Below, in pieces: positions 1 to 5,850 of a DNA stretch of 9,328 nt. A program made the position numbers and the translations under genes. The DNA is taken from the NCBI GenBank assembly GCA_944327425.1, contig CALVHJ010000054.1:1-9328 (forward strand). Direction: 5' to 3'. Every line of letters begins with the position of its first letter. Positions within the stretch are counted from its first letter, which is position 1. The notes below the pieces were generated by a model. It did not search any database. It saw only the letters and a list, made by a program, of their open reading frames with translations, and had not been told where the DNA came from. This DNA comes from an uncultured Bacilli bacterium. Lineage in GTDB: Bacteria; Bacillota_I; Bacilli_A; RF39; UBA660.

Positions 1-141
1 ATGTCGAAAGACTTTGAGATTTCGATTTTATCAGATAAGTCTATGACAAAAGAAGAATTAATTAGTGTTCTCGAGCAATTTTATCCAAAAGAAAAACAAA
101 AACAATATGGAGTTTTAGGGATTAGAATCGAACTAGTATAG
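1..141 (+). CDS. Short ORF or C-terminal tail of a truncated gene, function unknown
   Basis: The frame is open from the first base and ends at TAG 139-141, giving 46 residues (MSKDFEISIL... to ...LGIRIELV). An ATG lies exactly at base 1, but no upstream sequence is available to judge a ribosome binding site. It could be a complete micro-ORF or the end of a longer gene cut by the window edge. The residues are mixed charged and hydrophobic, with no membrane segment, and a Lys/Glu-rich middle followed by a beta-like end (GVLGIRIELV). That pattern fits the end of a folded domain better than a random ORF. I do not recognise the family. No clear terminator follows; the next gene has its own promoter in the following 93 bases. 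Confidence 0.4.
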   Translation: MSKDFEISILSDKSMTKEELISVLEQFYPKEKQKQYGVLGIRIELV

Positions 142-175
142 ATGCCTAACTAATTAAGTGTTATAAATTTATCTA

Positions 176-204
176 TTGCAATTTAATCAAAAAACAGATA
201 TTAT
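176..204 (+). promoter_or_regulatory. Predicted sigma-A promoter for the GNAT gene
   Basis: A -35 like TTGCAA (176-181) and a -10 like TATTAT (199-204) are separated by exactly 17 bases. They lie upstream of the strong ribosome binding site GGGAGG (223-228), which is 6 bases before ATG 235. The region is AT-rich, so chance matches are likely; correct spacing and position are the main support. Confidence 0.45.
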
Positions 205-234
205 AGAATCTAAGAATTTATTGGGAGGGCTAAA

Positions 235-779
235 ATGATAAATATCGAAAGTTTAAAAAATTATATTGGAAAAATAAGTGAAGAAAAATTTATGGAATTA
301 GCAAAGAAATATATAATATAACTGACTTTATTTGTACAGATTATCCAAGTTACAAAGAATGGTATTTTAAAAAACAAATCCCTAGAATATTTACACCACA
401 TAGCGAAATTTTATTTGCCAGATCTGAAGATGATAAAGATACTATTTTAGCCATGGCATGTTTAAAAAAAGACGAAGAAGAGAAAAAAATTTGCACATTA
501 TATGTTTGTGATCAAGTTAGAGGACAACATTTAGGAACAAGTTTGATTGATGCATCTATGGAATTTCTAGGTACTACCAAGCCATTAATAACAATAGCGG
601 ATTATAAATTACCTATGTTTCAGCGGTTTATAGATAAATACGGTTGGGAATTAACTGAAGTTGTTAGTGAGGTGTATAATAAACACGCTAAAGAATTATG
701 CTATAATGGCACTTTAACAAAAGATAAAGAACTCCAAACTTTAACATTAATCAAAAATATTAAAAAGAATGTTACGTAA
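235..779 (+). pseudogene. GNAT-family N-acetyltransferase, frameshifted
   Basis: The ORF starting at ATG 235, six bases after GGGAGG, runs for 28 codons and stops at TAA 319-321. The rest of the protein continues in another frame, open from about 282 through TAA 777-779. Joining the frames near 310-315 gives a smooth protein (...MELAKKY then NITDFICTDYPSY...) of about 180 residues, a normal length for a GNAT enzyme. The acetyl-CoA pyrophosphate-binding signature RGQHLGTSL lies around residue 95, and YKLPMFQRFIDKYGWEL resembles the late GNAT strand/helix region. The family transfers an acetyl group from acetyl-CoA to an amine; the substrate here is unknown. The internal ATG at 453 has no ribosome binding site and would lack the N-terminal half of the fold. 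Two extra bases (an AT) or one missing base in the run at 308-320 would explain the break. It may be a real pseudogene, a slippage variant or an assembly error. Confidence 0.75.
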
Positions 780-805
780 AAATAAAAAACTCCGTAAATA
801 CGGAG
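778..805 (-). terminator. Rho-independent terminator of the tRNA-Thr gene
   Basis: On the minus strand the hairpin CTCCGT-ATTT-ACGGAG (805 down to 790) is followed at once by TTTTTT, then ATT and further Ts. On the plus strand the same hairpin has no T-run, so it serves the minus-strand tRNA rather than the GNAT gene. It lies 12 bases past the tRNA CCA end. Confidence 0.85.
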
Positions 806-817
806 AATAAAACATAA

Positions 818-891
818 TGGTGCTGAATGACTGAATTGAACAGTCCTTTGATGCTTACCATGCATCCGTTTTACCACTAAACTAAATCAGC
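818..891 (-). tRNA. tRNA-Thr (anticodon GGT), CCA encoded
   Basis: Read on the minus strand, the sequence folds as a cloverleaf. The acceptor is GCTGATT with ATTCAGC (one T-T mismatch at 6-67), then A73 and an encoded CCA. The D-stem is GTTT/AAAC with loop AGTGGTA. The anticodon stem is GATGC/GCATC with loop ATGGTAA, giving anticodon GGT (plus-strand 857-859), which reads ACC and ACU. The T-stem is GACTG/CAGTC with loop TTCAATT. The GCTGATT acceptor start and A73 match usual bacterial tRNA-Thr. Unusual points are the 4-base variable loop (AAAG), the D-arm that looks like that of tRNA-Gly, A at position 32 and the acceptor mismatch. A good promoter and terminator flank it, which argues that it is expressed. 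It diverges from uppS. Confidence 0.88.
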
Positions 892-899
892 ATGTCAAA

Positions 900-928
900 A
901 TTATAACAAATATATAGTCTTAATGCAA
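900..928 (-). promoter_or_regulatory. Promoter of the tRNA-Thr gene
   Basis: On the minus strand, TTGCAT (928-923) and TATAAT (905-900) are 17 bases apart, with an extended -10 TG one base before TATAAT. Transcription would begin within a few bases of the tRNA 5' end at 891, so there is almost no leader. The -35 lies only 10 bases from the uppS -10 on the other strand. Confidence 0.75.
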
Positions 929-934
929 TATCTA

Positions 935-943
935 TGTTATAAT
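935..943 (+). promoter_or_regulatory. Extended -10 promoter of uppS
   Basis: TGTTATAAT (935-943) is an exact extended -10 element. The base positions 17 upstream (TAGTCT, 915-920) match the -35 poorly, as is common for extended -10 promoters. A start near 950 would leave a leader of only about 16 bases before GTG 966. The promoter is divergent from, and interleaved with, the tRNA-Thr promoter. Confidence 0.6.
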
Positions 944-965
944 TTATGAGAAAGTTGGTGATTTT

Positions 966-1676
966 GTGAATGTTCCCAAACATGTTGCTATAATTATGGA
1001 CGGTAATGGCAGATGGGCTGAAAAAAGAGGCCTTCCTCGTAGCAGTGGCCATTTAGAAGGCAGCAAAACCTTAGAGAAGCTAGCTCTTCATGCCATAGAT
1101 GTAGGTGTAAAAGTATTAAGTGTTTATGCTTTTTCTACCGATAATTTCAAAAGAAGCCAAGAAGAAGTAGACTATCTAATGGATTTAGTTGTCAAATACT
1201 TTAATACTAAATTTGAAAAAATAAATAAAAGAGGCATAAAAGTTGTTATATCTGGTCGCAAAACTAATTTAAGAGAAGATGTAATAAATGCTATAAATAG
1301 TATTGAAGAAAAAACTGAAAATAATACAGAAGGTATCTTAAATATATGTCTTAACTATGGTGGTCAAGAAGAAATAATTGATGGAGCTATAAAACTGGCA
1401 GAAGATATAAAAAATGGTTTAGATATAACAAATTTTACAAGAGAAGATTTTTACCGCTATATGTATCATGAGCTACCACCCATTGATCTTTTAATTAGAA
1501 CTGGAGGAGAACTTAGAGTAAGTAATTTTATGTTATATGAAATGAGTTATAGTGAATTTTATTTTACCAACACTTTTTTTCCTGATTTTGATAAATCTGA
1601 ATTTAATAAAGCAATATTCATGTATGAAAATAGAGATCGTCGTTTTGGTGGTTTAAATGATAAAAAGAGTAGTTAA
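966..1676 (+). CDS. uppS: Isoprenyl transferase (undecaprenyl diphosphate synthase)
   Basis: This is a 236-residue cis-prenyltransferase. By family knowledge it condenses isopentenyl diphosphate units onto farnesyl diphosphate to make undecaprenyl diphosphate, the lipid carrier for peptidoglycan and wall polymers, at the cytoplasmic face of the membrane. All hallmark motifs are visible: HVAIIMDGNGRWA (6-18, catalytic Asp12), His29 in the GH-x-x-G region, FSTDNF (56-61), LNYGG (129-133), DLLIRTGGELRVSNF (174-188) and SEFYF (196-200, with the conserved Mg-linked Glu197), then RRFGG near the end. The start is GTG: the conserved P-K-H-V begins three codons later and no ATG fits. The ribosome binding site is weak (GGTGA, 957-961). 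Length is near the usual 240-250. The final 20 bases overlap the next gene, suggesting translational coupling. Confidence 0.96.
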   Translation: MNVPKHVAIIMDGNGRWAEKRGLPRSSGHLEGSKTLEKLALHAIDVGVKVLSVYAFSTDNFKRSQEEVDYLMDLVVKYFNTKFEKINKRGIKVVISGRKTNLREDVINAINSIEEKTENNTEGILNICLNYGGQEEIIDGAIKLAEDIKNGLDITNFTREDFYRYMYHELPPIDLLIRTGGELRVSNFMLYEMSYSEFYFTNTFFPDFDKSEFNKAIFMYENRDRRFGGLNDKKSS

Positions 1677-2112
1677 CTTTCTTAATAGACATCGCTTTCT
1701 GCTTATTATCATAACATTACTCATAATTACCATTCTTTTTATAGGTATAAATTCAATTTTATTTTTTCATCATCAATTTAATAAACTAACTTGTACCAAA
1801 GAATTAGATGAAGAGTATTGTTATCATGAAAATATTAAAATATTTATAAATCCTTTAAATAGTAAAGACATTTTTTTTGAAAAATACGCTGATGAAATAA
1901 CACAGCTTACTAATGAATATAATTTAGATGAATTTAACAATTATACCGCCTACTACTATTATTATGCCTCAAAAATTAATTACGAAAAAAATAATGAATA
2001 TAAGATATTGTTAGATTTTTTTAAAACTTATATAGATACTTATAATATCGAAGAATTTTATATGGAAAATAACTTTTTCTTTAATATCTTTTATAACTAC
2101 AAAATAAACTAA
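1657..2112 (+). CDS. Small single-pass membrane protein, function unknown
   Basis: The protein has 151 residues. A short basic N-terminus (MIKRVVNFLNRHR) is followed by a hydrophobic helix at about 14-37, then a soluble part that the positive-inside rule places outside the cell. That part has a possible disulfide pair, Cys46 and Cys55, and is very rich in Tyr, Phe and Asn, including five consecutive Tyr at 99-103. No lipobox is visible. The ATG lies inside the end of uppS with GGTGG (1647-1651) in front, so it is probably made by coupled translation from the uppS message. In many Firmicutes uppS is followed by cdsA; this protein is not CdsA, which is larger and has many membrane helices. I do not recognise a family. 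No terminator is clear after it, though the next gene has its own promoter. Confidence 0.75.
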   Translation: MIKRVVNFLNRHRFLLIIITLLIITILFIGINSILFFHHQFNKLTCTKELDEEYCYHENIKIFINPLNSKDIFFEKYADEITQLTNEYNLDEFNNYTAYYYYYASKINYEKNNEYKILLDFFKTYIDTYNIEEFYMENNFFFNIFYNYKIN

Positions 2113-2118
2113 ATATCT

Positions 2119-2146
2119 TTTACTTTTTTCTAATTTGTAGTATAAT
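2119..2146 (+). promoter_or_regulatory. Predicted promoter of the TraG/VirD4-like gene
   Basis: TATAAT at 2141-2146 is a perfect -10. TTTACT (2119-2124) is a partial -35 with a 16-base spacer. A strong ribosome binding site GGGAAGGA (2163-2170) follows, 7 bases before ATG 2178. Confidence 0.55.
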
Positions 2147-2177
2147 ACTTTTAGTTTGTGATGGGAAGGATTATGAT

Positions 2178-4436
2178 ATGAAATTTAAAATAACCCCGAA
2201 AGATTTATTAATATTTTGTTTATATTGTATATTATTATTATATTTGTGTGCGATAGCTGTTTTAAATTTTTCATCATTTCTTAATGAAGGAGAATTTTAT
2301 GGCTTACTACCTTTTGAAGCTTTTACAAGTGACTATATTGTTTTAACGCTATTCATGTTTATTATTGCTTTAGTCTTAATATTTTCTAGTGTATCATCTT
2401 ATATATTTAATAAGGAAAAAGGTAAGGGTATTGGTTTTAAAATAGGAGAAAAACAAGAAAGTGGTTATGCTAGATGGAGTACTGATAAAGAAATTAAAAC
2501 AGATACTGATGTTGAACGCGTTAATCCTAAAGCTGAAACTCTAGAAGCTGCTGGTATACCTTTAATTAACAATGGTAAAGAAATATGGGTAGATAATGGC
2601 CAGTATCATAACTTAGTTATAGGATCTACTGGTTCTGGTAAAACGCAAACGATTGTAAAACCAATGGTAAATTTACTTGCTAAAAAGGGTGAATCAATGA
2701 TTATTACTGATCCTAAAGGGGAGATTTACAAATATGCTGCCTCTGCCCTAAAAGAACGTGGTTATAAAATTATTGTTTTAAATTTTCGTGAACCAGTTCA
2801 TGGTAATGCTTGGAACCCCTTAACTTTACCATATCGATACTATAAAGAAGGAAACACTGATAAATCAACAGAACTTTTAGATGACGTTGCTCTAAATATT
2901 TTATATGACCAATCTAAGAAGAGTAATGACTCTGACTTTTGGGAAAAGAGTGCTGCTGACTACTTTTCTGGGTTAGCTTTAGGTTTATTTTATGATGCCA
3001 AAGAAAAAGAAGTAAACTTAAATAGTATTAATTATATGTCAAGTATTGGTGAAGAACGTTATGCCACCAGCAATTACATTAAAGAATATTTTAATTTAAA
3101 AGGCCCAGAATCAAGTCCATATATATTTGCCTCTAACACGATTAATGCTCCTAATGAAACAAAAGGTGGTATTTTATCTACTTTTAGGCAAAAGATTCGT
3201 CTTTTCTCATCAAGAGAAAGTCTTAGTGAAATGCTAGCTTATAGTGATTTTAACATGCAAGATATTGGTCGGGAAAAAACCGCTGTCTTTATGATTATCC
3301 ATGATGAGAAAAAAACTTATCATTCCCTAATGACTATTTTTATTAAACAATGTTATGAAACGCTTATTGATGTAGCTCAAGAAAATGGAGGAAAACTACC
3401 ATTTAGAACCAACTTTATTTTGGATGAGTTTGCAAATATGCCGCCTTTAAAAGACGTCGATTCTATGGTTAGTGCAGCTCGTTCTCGTGACATTAGATTT
3501 ACCTTTATCATTCAAAACTTTGCTCAATTAAATGATGTATATGGCAAAGAAGTCGCTGAAATTATCAAAGGTAACTGTGGTAATTTAGTATATTTAATAT
3601 CTACCGAATTAGCTGCTCTAGAAGAAATATCCAAAATGTGTGGAGAAGTCAAATCTAAAGAAAAAGATAAAACTGCCTCTACTCCTTTAGTTACCGTATC
3701 CGACTTACAAAAACTAAAATTATTTGAAGCTATAATTATTAGGTTACGTAAAAATCCGTTTAAAACCAAATTAGAACCTGATTTTAAAATGGACTGGGGA
3801 ATGAAACGTGAAGAAGCAGCATACCCAACTAGAGAAATTAAAAAAATAGAATTATTTGATTTAAAAAAATATGTAACCGAAGAAAAAAGAAAACAAATGA
3901 TGAATAATTTAGAAAATAACAACAATAATACCAATCCTTTTAGCAATAACTTTGGTAATCCTTTTGCGGCTAGTTCTATGCCTAACCCATTTAGTTCTAA
4001 TCCTATAGGTACTCAAACTCCTATCGAAACAGCAAAACCAAATCCATCACCATTTTCAAATGATCCTTTATTTAATAAACCAATGAGCAGTTTATCGGAT
4101 ATGGATATTGATCAAATGATGAAAGATATTGACCGAAGATTAAAAGAACTTGATGAAGAAGAAGAAAGACAAAAACAAGCAATGAATTTAGCAAATAACG
4201 AACCACCAAAGCCAACCCAAGCTAAAGAAACAATTAATGGGTCTCCTATTAAAAGCATAGAAGAAAATAATACTATAGCCGAAGAAATAAAAGAAGAAGA
4301 GCCCATAGCCAAAGAAGAAAAGTTAACAGCTAATTCTAAAGAAGATAAGCCTAAGATAAATGTTGATGCTGATAGTATTATTGTAAATGATAATGTTATA
4401 ACTGATGATGAATTTTTTGATGACTTCTTTAGCTAA
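2178..4436 (+). CDS. TraG/VirD4-family coupling ATPase with extended C-terminal tail
   Basis: This 752-residue membrane ATPase belongs to the type IV secretion coupling protein family, whose members form hexameric motors that bring DNA or protein substrates to a secretion channel. Two hydrophobic helices lie at about 10-33 and 52-76. The ATPase domain has Walker A GSTGSGKT (149-156), the TraG/VirD4-typical ITDPKGEIYKY (176-186) and NAWNPL (210-215), Walker B FILDEFANMPPL (413-424, Asp416/Glu417), and AARSRDIRFTFIIQNFAQL (433-451) in the conserved region after it. Residues between roughly 225 and 360 fit the all-alpha domain. From about 575 a long tail begins: an Asn/Pro/Phe-rich stretch with NPF at 586, 594 and 603 and SPF at 624, a charged, probably coiled-coil segment (about 640-672), a Glu/Lys-rich linker, and an acidic aromatic end (DDEFFDDFFS). 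No relaxase, VirB4-like or other channel gene is in the window, so its partners are unknown. It has its own promoter and terminator. Confidence 0.9.
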   Translation: MKFKITPKDLLIFCLYCILLLYLCAIAVLNFSSFLNEGEFYGLLPFEAFTSDYIVLTLFMFIIALVLIFSSVSSYIFNKEKGKGIGFKIGEKQESGYARWSTDKEIKTDTDVERVNPKAETLEAAGIPLINNGKEIWVDNGQYHNLVIGSTGSGKTQTIVKPMVNLLAKKGESMIITDPKGEIYKYAASALKERGYKIIVLNFREPVHGNAWNPLTLPYRYYKEGNTDKSTELLDDVALNILYDQSKKSNDSDFWEKSAADYFSGLALGLFYDAKEKEVNLNSINYMSSIGEERYATSNYIKEYFNLKGPESSPYIFASNTINAPNETKGGILSTFRQKIRLFSSRESLSEMLAYSDFNMQDIGREKTAVFMIIHDEKKTYHSLMTIFIKQCYETLIDVAQENGGKLPFRTNFILDEFANMPPLKDVDSMVSAARSRDIRFTFIIQNFAQLNDVYGKEVAEIIKGNCGNLVYLISTELAALEEISKMCGEVKSKEKDKTASTPLVTVSDLQKLKLFEAIIIRLRKNPFKTKLEPDFKMDWGMKREEAAYPTREIKKIELFDLKKYVTEEKRKQMMNNLENNNNNTNPFSNNFGNPFAASSMPNPFSSNPIGTQTPIETAKPNPSPFSNDPLFNKPMSSLSDMDIDQMMKDIDRRLKELDEEEERQKQAMNLANNEPPKPTQAKETINGSPIKSIEENNTIAEEIKEEEPIAKEEKLTANSKEDKPKINVDADSIIVNDNVITDDEFFDDFFS

Positions 4437-4461
4437 AAAAGTCCTTTTATAGGATTTTTTT
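4435..4461 (+). terminator. Terminator after the TraG/VirD4-like gene
   Basis: AAAAAAGTCCT (4435-4445) pairs with AGGATTTTTT (4451-4460) through one G-T wobble, with loop TTTAT. The 3' arm is itself the T-run. The stop codon TAA 4434-4436 overlaps the base of the stem. The A-run/T-run makes it usable in both directions. Confidence 0.8.
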
Positions 4462-4471
4462 AATGCAATTT

Positions 4472-4500
4472 TTGACAAAATATTTTAAAAGTGTTATAAT
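4472..4500 (+). promoter_or_regulatory. Consensus sigma-A promoter for the phosphoesterase
   Basis: TTGACA (4472-4477), a 17-base spacer and TATAAT (4495-4500), with an extended TG at 4492-4493, form a full consensus promoter. It begins 11 bases after the preceding terminator. A strong ribosome binding site AAGGGGG (4516-4522) follows, 8 bases before ATG 4531. No operator-like repeat is evident, which suggests high constitutive expression. Confidence 0.88.
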
Positions 4501-4530
4501 ATAGCCTAATTAAAGAAGGGGGTATTTTTA

Positions 4531-5448
4531 ATGAAAATATTTACTTATAATTTTAAAACAAATAATTTAAATGACAAAAAAGCTTTAGTAGTATCAGATC
4601 TCCATATTTTTAAAGAAAAAGACTGTAAAATTCTCGATACTATTATGGAAATGCTAGAAAAAGGTAACTATAACTATCTATATATTGCTGGTGATATCAT
4701 TGATGCCACTAATATTTTCCATTCTAAAGAAAATGATGAGTGGTTAAATAAATTATATGATTTTTTTAAGAATGCTAGTCAAATTTTACCTGTGTTTATT
4801 GTTTATGGTAATCATGATTATCAAAAGTTTACTTTAGATAAAGAATGGGTAGATGATAGTAAGTCTTTTTATGACTTCTTTATTAATCGTATAAGTGGTT
4901 ATTCTGGTATTTATATTTTAGAAAATGATACATATGATTTAGGTAGTGGCTATACTATTAGTGGTTATAGTCCTAAATATAATTATGCTCTAAAAGAAGA
5001 TGGTGTTTCTAAATTAAGAGAAGATTTATCTTTCTTATCAAAGTTAGATCCTCAAAAATATAATACCTTATTATGCCATTATCCAAGTTTATTTCTAGAT
5101 TTAAAACAAGATGATCTTTTAAAAAATATCGATCTTAGTATCGCCGGTCATAATCATAATGGTGTTACCCAAGTAAGATTTTTTCCTTTAGAAAAAGCCT
5201 TAAACCTTACCCACCAAAATAATAGGGGATTAATGACCCCAGAAGGTTCTATTAACCCCAAAGATACTAAAATACTTAGAGGTTCATATCCTTTAAATGA
5301 TCGTAATACATTAGTTATTAATCCTGCTATAAAAACCATAACTGGTTGTAAAGGATCATTAGAAAAACTAGATAACTTATTTTATGAAGGAGCATCAGTT
5401 ATTTATTATGAAGGATCTAAAAATCCTGAGAGAATACTAAAAAAATAA
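4531..5448 (+). CDS. Calcineurin-like metallophosphoesterase (YkuE-like)
   Basis: The 305-residue protein contains the complete metal-binding set of the calcineurin-like phosphoesterase superfamily: SDLH (Asp23, His25), AGDIID (Asp55), YGNHD (Asn94, His95), CHYP (His183) and GHNHNG (His207, His209). These normally hold two metal ions that hydrolyse phosphoesters. The layout, with a short N-terminal strand before DLH and a late NTLVINPAIKT segment, recalls the YkuE/LpxG-like branch, some of which act on lipid or envelope phosphates. That substrate guess is weak. There is no signal peptide or membrane helix, so the enzyme is probably cytoplasmic, although other YkuE-like enzymes are membrane-associated or exported. 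It is transcribed alone between two terminators from a consensus promoter. Confidence 0.9.
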   Translation: MKIFTYNFKTNNLNDKKALVVSDLHIFKEKDCKILDTIMEMLEKGNYNYLYIAGDIIDATNIFHSKENDEWLNKLYDFFKNASQILPVFIVYGNHDYQKFTLDKEWVDDSKSFYDFFINRISGYSGIYILENDTYDLGSGYTISGYSPKYNYALKEDGVSKLREDLSFLSKLDPQKYNTLLCHYPSLFLDLKQDDLLKNIDLSIAGHNHNGVTQVRFFPLEKALNLTHQNNRGLMTPEGSINPKDTKILRGSYPLNDRNTLVINPAIKTITGCKGSLEKLDNLFYEGASVIYYEGSKNPERILKK

Positions 5449-5474
5449 GGCTAATTAACTAAGTCTTATTTTTT
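5439..5474 (+). terminator. Terminator after the phosphoesterase gene
   Basis: AAAAAATAAG (5440-5449) pairs perfectly with CTTATTTTTT (5465-5474). The stem extends inward by GCT/AGT, with one G-T wobble, to a 9-base loop. The phosphoesterase stop codon (5446-5448) lies inside the stem. The A/T arms allow termination in either direction. Confidence 0.85.
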
Positions 5475-5492
5475 ATATGTCATAAAATACAT

Positions 5493-5501
5493 TGTGATAA
5501 T
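5493..5501 (+). promoter_or_regulatory. Possible extended -10 directly before the rhodanese-like ORF
   Basis: TGTGATAAT (5493-5501) looks like an extended -10 (TG, one base, GATAAT) and touches the ATG at 5502. No good -35 is seen. If used, transcription would start several bases inside the ORF, so either the start codon is further down or the real promoter is elsewhere. Confidence 0.3.
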
Positions 5502-5759
5502 ATGAAAAGAATAAGTATAAAAGACTATTACAAAAATATGGGTACATTAATAGATATCCAACATCCTCTAGATTATGAATCATATCATCATCCTGATAGT
5601 ATTAACATTCCTTATGAAAAACTACTACTAAATTATAAAACATTATTAGATAAAAATAAAAGCTACTTTATAGTATGTAATAAAGGAACTAAATCAAGAA
5701 AAGCCGTAAGTATTCTAGAATATTATGGATATGATGTTACCCAAACTAGCTATGAATGA
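5502..5759 (+). CDS. Small rhodanese-like domain protein
   Basis: The protein has 85 residues and one domain. LIDIQHPLDYESYHHPDSIN (16-35) matches the rhodanese opening 'ID-x-R-x-x-x-[EY]-[YF]-x-x-GHI-x-x-A-x-N', and CNKGTKS (59-65) is the active-site loop with the persulfide-carrying Cys59 in a C-x-x-G-x-x-S arrangement. The family moves sulfane sulfur; the acceptor here is unknown. It resembles short GlpE/PspE-type rhodaneses, though slightly shorter, and Lys64 sits where Arg is common. No ribosome binding site precedes ATG 5502 or the next in-frame ATG (5538, Met13). Starting at 5538 would leave a near-minimal domain that keeps the conserved IDI. It lies alone between the phosphoesterase terminator and a likely terminator of its own. 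Confidence 0.78.
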   Translation: MKRISIKDYYKNMGTLIDIQHPLDYESYHHPDSINIPYEKLLLNYKTLLDKNKSYFIVCNKGTKSRKAVSILEYYGYDVTQTSYE

Positions 5760-5785
5760 TTGATACTATTAAGTGTCAATTTTTC
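5758..5785 (+). terminator. Likely terminator after the rhodanese-like gene
   Basis: ATTGATAC (5759-5766) pairs with GTGTCAAT (5773-5780) through one T-G wobble around the loop TATTAA, followed by TTTTC. It starts right at the TGA stop codon. The stem is AT-rich and the T-tail short, so the hairpin is only moderately strong. Confidence 0.55.
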
Positions 5786-5850
5786 TATTCCAAATATTTA
5801 GGATTATCTATTTTACCTAACAAATAATCAGCCGAAATATTAAAATCAAT
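5785..5850 (-). pseudogene. C-terminal remnant of an XRE/Cro-type HTH repressor
   Basis: On the minus strand, codons from 5850 down to the TAG at 5787-5785 read IDFNISADYLLGKIDNPKYLE. This closely resembles the end of the XRE/Cro helix-turn-helix domain, where the last helix and following turn commonly read 'F-N-[VI]-S-[AL]-DYLLG-x-[TI]-DNP'. Immediately upstream the frame is closed by a TAG (5853-5851), and the rest of the domain (helices 1-4, including the recognition helix) is not found. It is therefore a fragment, not a working gene. It suggests that a regulator gene, often part of a mobile element or toxin-antitoxin pair, once lay here and was largely deleted. Confidence 0.6.

Noticed and set aside
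282..321. Programmed -1 frameshifting in the GNAT gene
   Set aside because: The required shift is -1, but no slippery heptamer of the X-XXY-YYZ type lies in the correct frame. AAATTTA occurs near 286-292 but in the wrong codon phase, and I see no downstream stem or pseudoknot. A simple indel in the AT run explains it better.
778..891. tRNA-Thr 3' end as an attachment site for an integrated element
   Set aside because: tRNA 3' ends are common integration sites, but I see no integrase and no second copy of the tRNA end elsewhere in the window. The intact terminator directly after the CCA suggests no insertion there.
1957..1971. Tyr codon run in the small membrane protein as a phase-variable repeat
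   Set aside because: The five Tyr codons mix TAC and TAT, so it is not a uniform nucleotide repeat prone to slippage.
3524..3946. 140-codon minus-strand ORF inside the coupling ATPase gene
   Set aside because: It lies wholly within a clearly coding gene on the other strand, shows no motif or ribosome binding site, and is explained as an antisense shadow in AT-rich coding DNA. The minus-strand ORFs at 4112-4312, 5154-5339, 6332-6679 and 8530-8727 are rejected for the same reason.
5502..5760. Use of a mycoplasma-type code with TGA read as Trp
   Set aside because: The rhodanese-like gene ends at TGA right where its domain should end, with a terminator-like hairpin beginning there. The tryptophans I checked are TGG, and all the other genes are full length without reading through TGA.
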